This document shows, in pieces, positions 34,307-42,427 of a DNA stretch of 64,000 nt. The stretch covers positions 186,001-250,000 of the forward strand of contig OX638319.1 of assembly GCA_951812655.1 (NCBI GenBank), written 5' to 3'. A model generated the notes under the pieces. The model was not told where the DNA came from and made no database searches. It saw only the letters and a list, made by a program, of their open reading frames with translations. The translations under genes were made by a program, and so were the position numbers. This stretch comes from an uncultured Candidatus Nitrosopumilus sp. (lineage in GTDB: Archaea > Thermoproteota > Nitrososphaeria > Nitrososphaerales > Nitrosopumilaceae). The stretch's first letter is position 1. Every line of letters starts with the position of its first letter.

Positions 34307-35532
34307 TTGCTTTTTCTAATCCGGATCTTCGTAGTTTTCCTTCTTCTCGCCCTTGGAATCGTTTCCGCCTGCTCCCTCTATCGGCTTCATCTTTTCCTTG
34401 AGTACGTCCATTCTCGCATTGTATCCCTCGGCGTATTCCAGCTCTGACGGAACCAGGGTTGCGGGATGTATGAATCCCTGGCTTCTTATCGTGATTGCCT
34501 TCTTTGTGGCAATCTCCCTTACGTAGTCCCAGTCCGGAGTCGAGAATCCGTCAAACGGACCCGTGAACTTTCCTTCGTGCATGCTGAATACGAGTGACTC
34601 TACGATTGGAATGCAGAAATTTATCGTTGCAGCTGAATTGAGCTTGACTGGCATGAGTGGCATGTTGTGACTTCCCCTTGTGTTTCCTGCCACAAAGTGG
34701 GGGTTGTTAAAGACGCTTCCGACCTCTTCTGTTGCCGGAAACAGCTTCTGAGTTCTGACCAGCAGAATTGGATCGTCTTTTCCGACGTATGTTCCTGCGA
34801 TGTTGTGCAGTCTGTCCGTAGATGCCGCAAGGATGGGCTCTCCGTCCTTTGTGGTGACGGTATCCACGACGTATCTTCCGGGATACATCAGTGCTGCCTC
34901 CAGGGTTGGCTTGTCCTTCCACAGCTCCATTGCTGCGACTTTGCCTTCCTCGACGTCCATGACGTTTACGATGACCCCGTCTGCAAGGTTTCTGTTTACG
35001 ATAAGTCCTGTGTTGCTTAGTGCGTCTACGAACATTCTGTAGACTGGATAGTTAAATGCGCCTGGCTCCGTCTTGTCTGCTGCAAATACGGTAAACGCCT
35101 CGTTTTGTCTCTCCTCGAATTCCATTTCTGCGACTCCCGGACCCATTCCCTTGATGTTTCCTGAGAAGGAGTCCTTGAGAAGGTCCTGTCCTGCGCCATA
35201 GAGTCCCTGCTTCTTTGCGACCTTGGTTCCTGCCATGAACGCGTCCCATGCCATCTTGTGGATTTCCTTGTTGTCCACTCCGTGCGTGTGTGACATGACG
35301 ATGTGGACATCGTCACCGCAATATCCTATGTAATAGTCGATAAGCAAATGTTTGGAATTGTTTACGGTGTCCCTTACTGCTTGAATTAGGGCATCGCTTG
35401 GTCTGGTGTGGCCTCCTATTCCGCCAACGTCAGCTTTGATAACAGAAACTGTGATCTTCATGGTTGTACCCTTCGCTACCTTGATTTATGTGTATTTTTT
35501 TGAAATCGCGTTTTGGATGATGACTTTGCCGA
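34307..35532. repeat. Direct repeat copy 2 (1,226 bp) containing fbp
   Basis: Copy of 14653-15878 in the same orientation. The single observed difference is T at 35487, 26 bases upstream of the ATG. The DNA beyond each end is unrelated to that around copy 1. Confidence 0.95.
34316..35461 (-). CDS. fbp: Fructose-1,6-bisphosphate aldolase/phosphatase, copy 2
   Basis: Encodes the same 381-residue protein as 14662-15807, with no synonymous changes that I can see. Here the divergent neighbour is the EF-1alpha gene. The perfect coding identity means either a very recent duplication or continuing gene conversion. Expression may differ because the only base change lies where a leaderless promoter would place its TATA box. 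Confidence 0.95.
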   Translation of the reverse strand: MKITVSVIKADVGGIGGHTRPSDALIQAVRDTVNNSKHLLIDYYIGYCGDDVHIVMSHTHGVDNKEIHKMAWDAFMAGTKVAKKQGLYGAGQDLLKDSFSGNIKGMGPGVAEMEFEERQNEAFTVFAADKTEPGAFNYPVYRMFVDALSNTGLIVNRNLADGVIVNVMDVEEGKVAAMELWKDKPTLEAALMYPGRYVVDTVTTKDGEPILAASTDRLHNIAGTYVGKDDPILLVRTQKLFPATEEVGSVFNNPHFVAGNTRGSHNMPLMPVKLNSAATINFCIPIVESLVFSMHEGKFTGPFDGFSTPDWDYVREIATKKAITIRSQGFIHPATLVPSELEYAEGYNARMDVLKEKMKPIEGAGGNDSKGEKKENYEDPD

Positions 35533-35671
35533 AAGTATTTTTTCAAATTCAAGTTCTCATTATTTTAAAAATCTTTTTTCAAAATTTATGTTGATAAAAT
35601 TATTTGAAAAAATGTATTTTTTTTTTCAAAAATTCATAACAGTAATAAATGCCATTAGAGGTTCTGTTGAT

Positions 35672-36970
35672 ATGGCAGATAAACAACATTTGAACCTGAT
35701 CATTACAGGTCATATTGATAATGGTAAATCTACAACTATGGGGCATTTTTTGATGGATCTTGGAGTTGTAGACGAAAGAACAATTGCAGCACACGGTGTT
35801 GAATCCGAGAAAACTGGAAAAGGTGATACTTTCAAGTATGCTTGGGTTATGGATAATATTAAAGACGAAAGAGAAAGAGGTATCACAATCGATCTTGCTT
35901 TTCAGAAGTTTGAATCCGCTAAGTACTTCTTTACTTTAATTGATGCTCCTGGACACAGGGACTTCATTAAAAATATGATTACTGGTGCATCCGAAGCAGA
36001 TGCAGCTATCTTGGTACTTTCTGCAAAAGAAGGTGAAACTGATACTGCAATTGCAGCAGGTGGTCAAGCTCGTGAACACGCATTCTTGCTAAAAACATTG
36101 GGTGTTGGTCAACTAATTGTTGCCATCAACAAGATGGATGCTGTTGAATACAAAGAAGATGCATTCAAGGCAGCAGTTGAGAAAGGCCAAAAATTAGTAA
36201 GATCTGTTGGCTACAAAGTAGATGATGTCCCATTTGTCCCAGTTTCGGGATGGAAAGGTGACAATTTAGTTAAAAAATCTGAAAACATGGATTGGTACAA
36301 AGGAAAAACATTGCTTGAAGCATTCGATGACTTTGTCGTAGCTGAGAAACCAACAGGCAAACCACTGCGTACTCCGATCCAAGATGTTTATACCATTACC
36401 GGTGTAGGAACCGTACCTGTAGGTAGAGTTGAGACTGGTATCATGAAAGCAGGTCAGAAAATCATCGTAATGCCTTCTGGCGCACTAGGTGAAATCAAAT
36501 CTATTGAAACCCATCATACTGAAATGCCTTCTGCAGAAGCAGGTGACAACATCGGCTTCAATCTTAGAGGTATTGAGAAAAAGGATATCAAGAGAGGCGA
36601 TGTTTTGGGTACTCCTGATGCACCACCAAATGTTGCTAAGGAATTCAAGGCACAAATCATCGTCATTCACCATCCAACTGCAATTGCACCTGGATATACC
36701 CCAGTTATGCATGCACACACTACACAAGTTGCAGCAACCGTTACTGAATTCCTTCAGAAAATTAACCCTGCAACTGGAGCCGTTGAGGAAGAGAATCCTA
36801 AGTTCCTCAAGGTTGGAGATTCTGCAATGGTAAAAATCAGACCTGTGAGGCCAACTTGTATTGAAACTTTCCAAGAGTTCCCTGAGATGGGCAGGTTTGC
36901 ACTTAGAGACATGGGTGCAACCATTGCAGCAGGAATTGTGAAAGAAATCACTGAAGAGTACAAACCATAG
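35672..36970 (+). CDS. tef1a: Translation elongation factor EF-1alpha
   Basis: A 432-residue archaeal EF-1alpha that brings aminoacyl-tRNA to the ribosome. G1 reads GHIDNGKST (most EF-1alpha have GHVDHGKST), G3 DAPGHRDF, G4 NKMD. The frame is open upstream to 35513, but the family start is the ATG at 35672 (MADKQHLNLI). S10 follows 9 bp downstream, an arrangement common in archaea. Highly expressed gene. Confidence 0.97.
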   Translation: MADKQHLNLIITGHIDNGKSTTMGHFLMDLGVVDERTIAAHGVESEKTGKGDTFKYAWVMDNIKDERERGITIDLAFQKFESAKYFFTLIDAPGHRDFIKNMITGASEADAAILVLSAKEGETDTAIAAGGQAREHAFLLKTLGVGQLIVAINKMDAVEYKEDAFKAAVEKGQKLVRSVGYKVDDVPFVPVSGWKGDNLVKKSENMDWYKGKTLLEAFDDFVVAEKPTGKPLRTPIQDVYTITGVGTVPVGRVETGIMKAGQKIIVMPSGALGEIKSIETHHTEMPSAEAGDNIGFNLRGIEKKDIKRGDVLGTPDAPPNVAKEFKAQIIVIHHPTAIAPGYTPVMHAHTTQVAATVTEFLQKINPATGAVEEENPKFLKVGDSAMVKIRPVRPTCIETFQEFPEMGRFALRDMGATIAAGIVKEITEEYKP

Positions 36971-36979
36971 GCAGATTTT

Positions 36980-37288
36980 ATGACTCAAACTGCCCGTGTT
37001 AAACTCACTTCAACTAGTCTTCCAAAATTGGATGATGTCTGTGGTGAGATCATGGGTATTGGTAAAAAGACAGGAGTTAAGGTAAAAGGCCCTACTCCTC
37101 TTCCTGTTAAGAGACTGCACGTTGCCACTAGAAAATCTCCTTGTGGAAGTGGTACTGAAACGTATGAGAAGTGGGAAATGAAGATGCATCGAAGAATTAT
37201 CAATATCAATGCTGATGATAAGGCAATTAGACAGTTGATGAGATTAAAAATTCCTGATGATGTCTATATTGAATTATCCTTGACATGA
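36980..37288 (+). CDS. rpsJ: Ribosomal protein S10
   Basis: A 102-residue archaeal S10 (uS10) with the diagnostic KGPTPLPVKRLHVATRKSPC loop, which contacts 16S rRNA in the 30S head. It is 9 bp downstream of EF-1alpha and almost certainly co-transcribed with it. Confidence 0.97.
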   Translation: MTQTARVKLTSTSLPKLDDVCGEIMGIGKKTGVKVKGPTPLPVKRLHVATRKSPCGSGTETYEKWEMKMHRRIININADDKAIRQLMRLKIPDDVYIELSLT

Positions 37289-37326
37289 TTTGGTATCCTT
37301 AAATTATAGAAATATTGATGATTAGC

Positions 37327-37524
37327 ATGGTTGAAGAAAACATTGAAGAAGAATTTGAAGAGACTCCTGTTGAAACATTTGAAGTAAATTACTCTTGTTT
37401 GAGATGTGGAACTAGCGTATCTAATACCGAACTTTCCAGGTTGCCTGAGATCAAATGCATTTGTGGGTTTAGAGTGTTTACCAAGGATAGACCTCCTGTT
37501 GTAAAGACTGTAAAGGCAATTTAG
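37327..37524 (+). CDS. rpo12: RNA polymerase subunit Rpo12 (RpoP)
   Basis: A 65-residue zinc-ribbon subunit: SCLRCG and IKCICGFRVFTKDRP bind zinc and are typical of Rpb12/RpoP, which bridges the Rpo3-Rpo10 region of RNA polymerase. The acidic N-terminal extension (VEENIEEEFEETP) is long for the family. Start taken at ATG 37327; TTG 37315 and ATG 37318 are alternatives. It ends one base before the stop of a convergent zinc-finger gene. Confidence 0.93.
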   Translation: MVEENIEEEFEETPVETFEVNYSCLRCGTSVSNTELSRLPEIKCICGFRVFTKDRPPVVKTVKAI

Positions 37525-37722
37525 CTATCTGTCTTTTTTGTAACTGTGTTCTCTTTGTAGATGAGTTCTCATGTCTTCCATGTTTGAAAAATATTTGTCA
37601 CATTCCTTACAATCGTACTGTAGATCTTTTCCGTGAACAATCTGTTTGTGGTTCATGCATTCTTCCTCGCTTGAAAATTTCTTTTGGCAAATATTGCATT
37701 TAATTTTTTTAAAGAATCCCAC
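37525..37722 (-). CDS. Two-finger C2H2 zinc-finger protein, 65 aa
   Basis: Two complete C2H2 fingers: CNICQKKF...HKQIVH and CKECDKYF...HLQREH, each C-x2-C-x12-H-x4-H. The protein is basic and little more than the fingers, as in eukaryotic fingers and some archaeal small regulators; nucleic-acid binding is likely. It is in tandem with the C4-zinc protein at 37725 (two bases apart), probably one operon. Confidence 0.85.
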   Translation of the reverse strand: MGFFKKIKCNICQKKFSSEEECMNHKQIVHGKDLQYDCKECDKYFSNMEDMRTHLQREHSYKKDR

Positions 37723-37724
37723 TT

Positions 37725-38135
37725 TTATCCAAACTCTGCTTTTTTGTTATCCCAGCATTTTCTGCAAAGCTGGCCATCTATCTTCCATCCGTCTTTAGGA
37801 TTGTATCTGATTAATCCCATTTTTGCCCCGCACAGTGAACAAAAATTCTTCTTTTTGCCGTGATCCTCTTCCTTTTTGTCAAAGCATTTTTTGCACAAAA
37901 GTCCTTCCATGTCCCACTGCCATCTTGGCTCCCACAGATCTGTGATTTTTTGTGTCATTCCGCACACGACGCATGGCTGTCTTACTTTTCCCTCGTAGTA
38001 TTCCTTTGACTTGTCGAAATGACAATCACCGCACAATGAACCTTTGATGTTCCATTCTCTTTTTGGTTTGTGCTTGTGGGTGAGTTCTTTTTTGCAAACA
38101 CTGCAAAATGATGGTTTTTTACTAAATAATCCCAT
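37725..38135 (-). CDS. Triple C4 zinc-module protein, 136 aa
   Basis: Three tandem modules of about 40 residues, each with two CxxC knuckles and a Trp between them (CSVC...WNIKGSLCGDC; CVVC...WDMEGLLCKKC; CSLC...WKIDGQLCRKC). Each probably binds one zinc. Start MGLFSKKPSFC. It lies immediately upstream of the C2H2 gene. Role unknown; nucleic-acid or protein binding is likely. Confidence 0.82.
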   Translation of the reverse strand: MGLFSKKPSFCSVCKKELTHKHKPKREWNIKGSLCGDCHFDKSKEYYEGKVRQPCVVCGMTQKITDLWEPRWQWDMEGLLCKKCFDKKEEDHGKKKNFCSLCGAKMGLIRYNPKDGWKIDGQLCRKCWDNKKAEFG

Positions 38136-38201
38136 TTTCTTTGATCTATGAAATTCAGCATATTCTATAAATGTAAATAAAATAAAAATAACAAAAAATG
38201 C

Positions 38202-38324
38202 TTATTTGTTTAAGATTTTCTCAAGAGCTTGACTTGCATTGAGCATGCCGTTTCTCTTGGCAAATTCTTCGATCATTTTGTATTGCTTTTCGGTAAAACA
38301 TACTGGCATTGAACGATTTTCCAT
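38202..38324 (-). CDS. Small ribbon-helix-helix-like protein, 40 aa
   Basis: A 41-codon ORF beginning MENRSMPVCFTEKQYKMIEE. The pattern of one strand followed by two helices (KQYKMIEEFAKRNG, NASQALEKIL) is that of minimal CopG/RHH DNA-binding proteins. AT-rich DNA flanks it. Likely a small transcription factor. Confidence 0.65.
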   Translation of the reverse strand: MENRSMPVCFTEKQYKMIEEFAKRNGMLNASQALEKILNK

Positions 38325-38676
38325 GTCTGTAATTCTATTTTTTTACTAATATCTTTTTCTCTTGTGAGGCATGTTTTTCGTATTAAAAAACAGGAATTGT
38401 TATCTGCAGCCATCTGAATTGGGTTCCACATGTTGCAGGAAACCTGTCTTGTAACAGGTTTCTGAGATCTGTACGTGGCTCTGATGACTTACTGAATGTA
38501 TATGTGATATTGTGGGAACTAACACAAACGTCGATGGGTATAGTTTTCACATGTGATCCTGCTTTCTTCTGATTCGCAGATGATGCAACTGCATGCATCG
38601 TATGATTCATCATCGGGTTGAACTTCTATTCGTTGTGAAAAATAATTCTTATATCCTCTGTCCTGTGTTTTCGATT
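38325..38676. other. Gap with one weak ORF and a hairpin
   Basis: No firm gene. A minus-strand frame at 38383-38598 could encode 71 residues (MHAVASSANQKKAGS...) but lacks features of any family. Bases 38438-38463 form a hairpin with a 9-bp stem (GAAACCTGT/ACAGGTTTC), one further G-T pair and a 6-nt loop. It may be a structured RNA element or lie within the doubtful ORF. Confidence 0.4.
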
Positions 38677-39045
38677 ATGCCTAATTGGGGGATCGTGTTT
38701 GGACTGATTGCAGTATCCGCTCTTATTTTGGTAATCGCATCCATATCAATACCTGGATTGATGAAATATGCCGATGAGCAATCCCAAAAGAGTGTGTTGG
38801 AGAGTATTGCCGAAGACAAAAAACTCATGTGCGGAATGCCTGATGAACTTGGGGCAATATTTTCCTCGGTTGGCATAATATCGTCTGAAAACTTCGATCA
38901 TAGGGCAAAAGGAATCTATCAGCAAATGCAGTGGGGGATGGAAATTGAAAGCTGTGACGTGGTCTATTTTCATGGGCAACTGGATGCTGAACAAAAAGAT
39001 AAGTTAAACTGGACTGATTTCTCTTGCGATGTTCCTCAATGCTAA
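38677..39045 (+). CDS. Membrane-anchored hypothetical protein, 122 aa
   Basis: The frame opens at 38593, but ATG 38677 (MPNWGIVFGLIAVSALILV) starts directly at the single N-terminal transmembrane segment (about residues 5-24), which argues for that start. The outer domain is about 95 residues with four cysteines (LMCGMP, ESCDVV, FSCDVPQC). No family recognised. Confidence 0.65.
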   Translation: MPNWGIVFGLIAVSALILVIASISIPGLMKYADEQSQKSVLESIAEDKKLMCGMPDELGAIFSSVGIISSENFDHRAKGIYQQMQWGMEIESCDVVYFHGQLDAEQKDKLNWTDFSCDVPQC

Positions 39046-39100
39046 ACCACTCACTACGGTCTGAAGAAAGATATTTCAATCCTAATTTCCTATCTGCCAT

Positions 39101-39610
39101 GTGGTAAAGAAAAGACAGATTTTGGTTATAGGTCATAATACAAACGGATGTACGCCGGAACATGAGAAAGTGGCATATGATGTGGGGATGGAAATTGCAA
39201 AATCTGGTTCTGTTTTATTGACCGGAGGATTGGGAGGAGTTATGGAGGCTGCATCTCACGGAGCAAAAGATGCAAACGGTCTCACATTGGGTATACTCCC
39301 CCAAGATGATGCGTCCTTGGCCAATGAGTATTGTGACATCGTCATACCCACTGGAATGGGATTCACTAGGGATTTTCTGAATGCACTAAGCGCCGACGGG
39401 ATAATCGTTGTGGGTGGGGGTTCCGGAACTTTGTCAGAGGTTTGTGCTGCATACATGCATAAAAAACCAATGGTTGCCATTCGAAATCTAAATGGGCCTG
39501 TTGCACAATATATTGACGGATATTTGGATCATAGGAAAAACGTAAAGATCATAGGTGTGGATAATGCTCAAGATGCGGTAAAAAAGATCTTGGACCTAAT
39601 TGCACCGTGA
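39101..39610 (+). CDS. TIGR00725-type Rossmann-like (SLOG/LOG-like) protein
   Basis: A 169-residue protein resembling the TIGR00725 branch of the LOG/SLOG nucleotide-binding superfamily: LTGGLGGVMEAASHGAK, IPTGMGFTRDFLNALSADG and VVGGGSGTLSEV. Related enzymes bind nucleotides or cleave nucleotide-sugar bonds; the activity of this subgroup is not established. GTG start at 39101, with no better ATG in frame. Confidence 0.83.
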   Translation: MVKKRQILVIGHNTNGCTPEHEKVAYDVGMEIAKSGSVLLTGGLGGVMEAASHGAKDANGLTLGILPQDDASLANEYCDIVIPTGMGFTRDFLNALSADGIIVVGGGSGTLSEVCAAYMHKKPMVAIRNLNGPVAQYIDGYLDHRKNVKIIGVDNAQDAVKKILDLIAP

Positions 39611-39690
39611 AAAATTTGCTGTTTTATTCAGCATCGGATGATTTGTCTGTTGATGTTATTCTTTAATTAAAAGTATGGGGATATTATTTT

Positions 39691-39942
39691 GTGGTAATAA
39701 AAAACGATGAAGAATGCAAGAAATTAATACAAACTTTGGATAAGGGATTGCCTCCAGAAATGATTGATGAAATAATTGCGTATCTTGAAACAACAAATAA
39801 CCGTGAATTCACTATACCGCTAATCCGATACCTGAATTCTCAAAATATACAATCTAGGCATTCGCTTTGGACCCTTGGTAGCCAAATTGCTATGATTGGT
39901 GAAGATGTTGGAAAAATCAAACAACATCTTGGAATTAAATGA
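39691..39942 (+). CDS. Small helical hypothetical protein, 83 aa
   Basis: GTG start at 39691. The sequence is mostly helical and resembles a short HEAT-like or PCI-like pair (LPPEMIDEIIAYLETTN, TIPLIRYLNSQNI). No Cys pair or membrane segment. Function unknown. Confidence 0.6.
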   Translation: MVIKNDEECKKLIQTLDKGLPPEMIDEIIAYLETTNNREFTIPLIRYLNSQNIQSRHSLWTLGSQIAMIGEDVGKIKQHLGIK

Positions 39943-40055
39943 AATGTATGATTGAAAGGATTGGTGCCTGATTCGTCGTATTATTTTATACCTGTAAATG
40001 ATGATTGGATATTTTTCGCTTAAGATACTGAGAGAACACTATTTTTTCTATGAAC

Positions 40056-41195
40056 CTACTGCATGGACACTAGTAGAGGATCCGGTCTGTAAAACTCTCC
40101 GTGCTCATCTGCAAGTTTGTTTAGTTCATCTACGATATTTTTAATTCCTATTTCTTTGGCTGTTTCAAATAATGGCTTTTTTAAACCCAGGCCTAGTTGT
40201 GCTGCTTTCTCAATTTCCTCAATATCGCTTGCACCGTTTGTAACTAGCCATGCTGCATTGTTTAGAATGTTGGCAACAATCTGAATTGGGTTGCATTTTG
40301 CTGCTATTTCTTCAGTTAATGCAACTCTTTCGTATTTGTCGTCAGAATACTTGTAGTACCCTTCTCCTGATTTTTGTCCCAGTTTCTTCTCATCAAACAT
40401 TTTTTCAACAAGCGGGTGTGGGAATATCACTTTTTTATCTCGCAAATGCATCTCGGAGGTGGCCTTGTGGATTACGTCCATCCCTGTAAAGTCGGCCAAT
40501 TCAAAAATCCCCATTGGGAAACCAAGCTTGAATTTGACTGCAGAATCTATTTCCTCTAACGTTGCATTGGTCCTGTCCATAACGAAGCATGCCTCGTGAA
40601 CCATTGGAATAAACAGTCTGTTGATTATGAATCCTGGAACATCCTTTCTGCAAAGAACTGCCTGCTTGTTAACCGATTTGACATATTTCTGAGTCATGTC
40701 CGTAATTTCCTGTGATGTTTTTTCTCCAGGTATGATTTCCACCAGTTTCATCAACTGTGGCGGGTTGAAAAAATGAATTCCTATGAACTTGTCTGGACGC
40801 GATGTGGTGTTGGCAATTTCGGTAATGGGCAGGGTACTTGTGTTTGATGCAAAAATGACTTCAGGTGCCGCTGCTTTGTCTAATTCCGCATAAACCTTTT
40901 TCTTAAGATCCATGATTTCTGGCACTACTTCTATTACCATCTCTGCGTCCTTTACTGCCTCATTCAAATCTACAACTGGTGTAATTCTTGCAAAAATCGT
41001 ATCTCCTTCTTCTTTTGATATTTTATCTTTAGATACTAGCTTGTCCAGACTCCATCTTACTTTTTCCATGGCTTTGTCCAAAAATTCCTGTTTGATGTCT
41101 CGTAACACTACCTTGTATCCTGCGGTTGCAGAAACTTGGGCAATTCCGTGTCCCATAACCCCCGAACCTAAAATTGTGATATTTTTTATTGTCAT
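40056..41195 (-). CDS. 3-hydroxyacyl-CoA (3-hydroxybutyryl-CoA) dehydrogenase
   Basis: A 379-residue NAD-dependent 3-hydroxyacyl-CoA dehydrogenase. ILGSGVMGHGIAQ is the NAD-binding loop, HFFNPPQLMKLVEI carries the catalytic His, and a C-terminal domain completes the fold, seemingly with a second partial repeat (NPIQIVANILNNAAW). In ammonia-oxidising archaea such an enzyme acts as 3-hydroxybutyryl-CoA dehydrogenase in the 3-hydroxypropionate/4-hydroxybutyrate cycle. The ORF reaches 41300, but ATG 41195 (MTIKNITILGSG) is the family start. Confidence 0.92.
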   Translation of the reverse strand: MTIKNITILGSGVMGHGIAQVSATAGYKVVLRDIKQEFLDKAMEKVRWSLDKLVSKDKISKEEGDTIFARITPVVDLNEAVKDAEMVIEVVPEIMDLKKKVYAELDKAAAPEVIFASNTSTLPITEIANTTSRPDKFIGIHFFNPPQLMKLVEIIPGEKTSQEITDMTQKYVKSVNKQAVLCRKDVPGFIINRLFIPMVHEACFVMDRTNATLEEIDSAVKFKLGFPMGIFELADFTGMDVIHKATSEMHLRDKKVIFPHPLVEKMFDEKKLGQKSGEGYYKYSDDKYERVALTEEIAAKCNPIQIVANILNNAAWLVTNGASDIEEIEKAAQLGLGLKKPLFETAKEIGIKNIVDELNKLADEHGEFYRPDPLLVSMQ

Positions 41196-41831
41196 GATAA
41201 CCGAAAATCCGACATCCCTTATAATCGATCTTATTCCACCTGTCATGAATTTTGTATTTGCCAAAAAGTATGCCATGGCAATAATGCCTGACAAGTACAT
41301 TGAGGCGTTTTAGGTGAAGTCCGTTCCAACATCATGGCAAAATACTACGTTGACATAATTTTGAAAAAATATGATTGCAATATGATTTAGTAGAAATCTT
41401 GCTAATGATGAGGGATCTCATCCTCCGTCTATATTCTCTACAGTATGTCAAATGCTGATAAATTTAAGCAGATAATTGAAAATAATCTACATCCTACTAA
41501 CTGAAGACATGTGCAGAAACTCGTAGATTCTATGATTAGCTGCTATCTGAGATAATCTTCCATTGCTAGAAAACAAAATCTACTGTTTCTGTCGCTTTAT
41601 ATTCCTGCCTGAAATCTGTGGGTTGTTTCTCATATTGTACACAGTTTATAGATTCTGTGATATAGTGCAGATTCTGTGATGGAATTGTATCCTAGATATC
41701 CATAATCGTATAAGAGATACGGAAGATTCTATTCCTGATGAACATTTCATATTTACAGAATTTTACACAATCTTTTTCATGACTTGTCGATTTGTAGAAA
41801 ATATTATTTATCAAATGTAAAATAATTGAAT
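41196..41831. other. Long AT-rich intergenic region
   Basis: About 640 bp without a convincing gene. Two ORFs of 18-22 codons (starts near 41245 and 41333) are too short to support. A short motif AGATTCTGTGAT occurs twice near 41650-41680 with related copies nearby. Otherwise nothing recognisable. Confidence 0.5.
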
Positions 41832-41921
41832 ATGAACAAAGGATGGATTCCAATTATTCTGGGATTGGTGGGTTTTACTTCCCTTGAACTGTTATTGTAT
41901 TCTGGTTTATTCTTGACTTAG
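41832..41921 (+). CDS. Possible 29-aa transmembrane microprotein
   Basis: An ORF of 30 codons, MNKGWIPIILGLVGFTSLEL and onward to FLT, forming one hydrophobic helix. A TATA-like TATTATTTAT lies about 25-30 nt before the ATG, consistent with a leaderless message. No family recognised. Confidence 0.42.
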   Translation: MNKGWIPIILGLVGFTSLELLLYSGLFLT

Positions 41922-42058
41922 ATTATTCATAATTTTTCTTAGGGTTACGTAATCCATTGTGTAATGACTGTGTTCAGAACTCTGTAAAATTATATTCAAA
42001 AACAAATTGAAAGGATGCATGATCCATCTTTTATGACATGTTCACGTAACACTGTGTG

Positions 42059-42427
42059 ATGAATATTCTCATAATTGATGATAATGAGGACGTGCTCAAA
42101 TTATTAGAAGTTCTAGTTAGTGCTACCGGACAAGAGGTGGATATTGTGAACAATGGAATACGGGGTTTGGAAATGATTCTGAACAATAATTATGATTTAA
42201 TTCTACTTGACATTACCATGCCTGAATTTAGTGGGTTTTCAGTTGTTGACAAATTAACTGAGTATGGCAAGATGGAAAAAAATGTAATCATGTTCTTTAC
42301 AGCAGCGGCAGTATCTGATACGGAACTAGAAAAATGGTATGAACTTGGAGTCAAGGGATGCCTTAGAAAACCTGTTGATCCTTCTACCCTATTTGAAAAG
42401 ATAAATGAGGTCAAGCATACCTCATGA
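42059..42427 (+). CDS. Single-domain response regulator (module A)
   Basis: A 122-residue CheY-like receiver. Acidic pocket D7 and D8 (ILIIDDNED), phospho-acceptor D51 in LILLDITMPEFSG, T81, and Lys in LRKPVD. It has no output domain; its stop overlaps the start of the cyclase-like gene by 4 bp (ATGA), so the two are coupled. Closely similar to the receiver at 44773. GTG 42056 is an alternative start. No histidine kinase is in the window. Confidence 0.9.
   Translation: MNILIIDDNEDVLKLLEVLVSATGQEVDIVNNGIRGLEMILNNNYDLILLDITMPEFSGFSVVDKLTEYGKMEKNVIMFFTAAAVSDTELEKWYELGVKGCLRKPVDPSTLFEKINEVKHTS

Noticed and set aside
14653-35532. Composite transposon or integrated element bounded by the fbp repeats
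   Set aside because: No transposase, integrase, inverted termini, tRNA attachment site or target duplication was found, and the cargo includes core metabolic genes.
35513-35671. N-terminal extension of EF-1alpha
   Set aside because: The 53 extra codons are Phe/Lys-rich, resemble AT-rich promoter DNA and are absent from the family.
40912-41313. Plus-strand ORF of 133 codons
   Set aside because: Antisense to the clear 3-hydroxyacyl-CoA dehydrogenase. A 22-codon tail from 41245 with a TATA-like box upstream is possible, but too weak to call.
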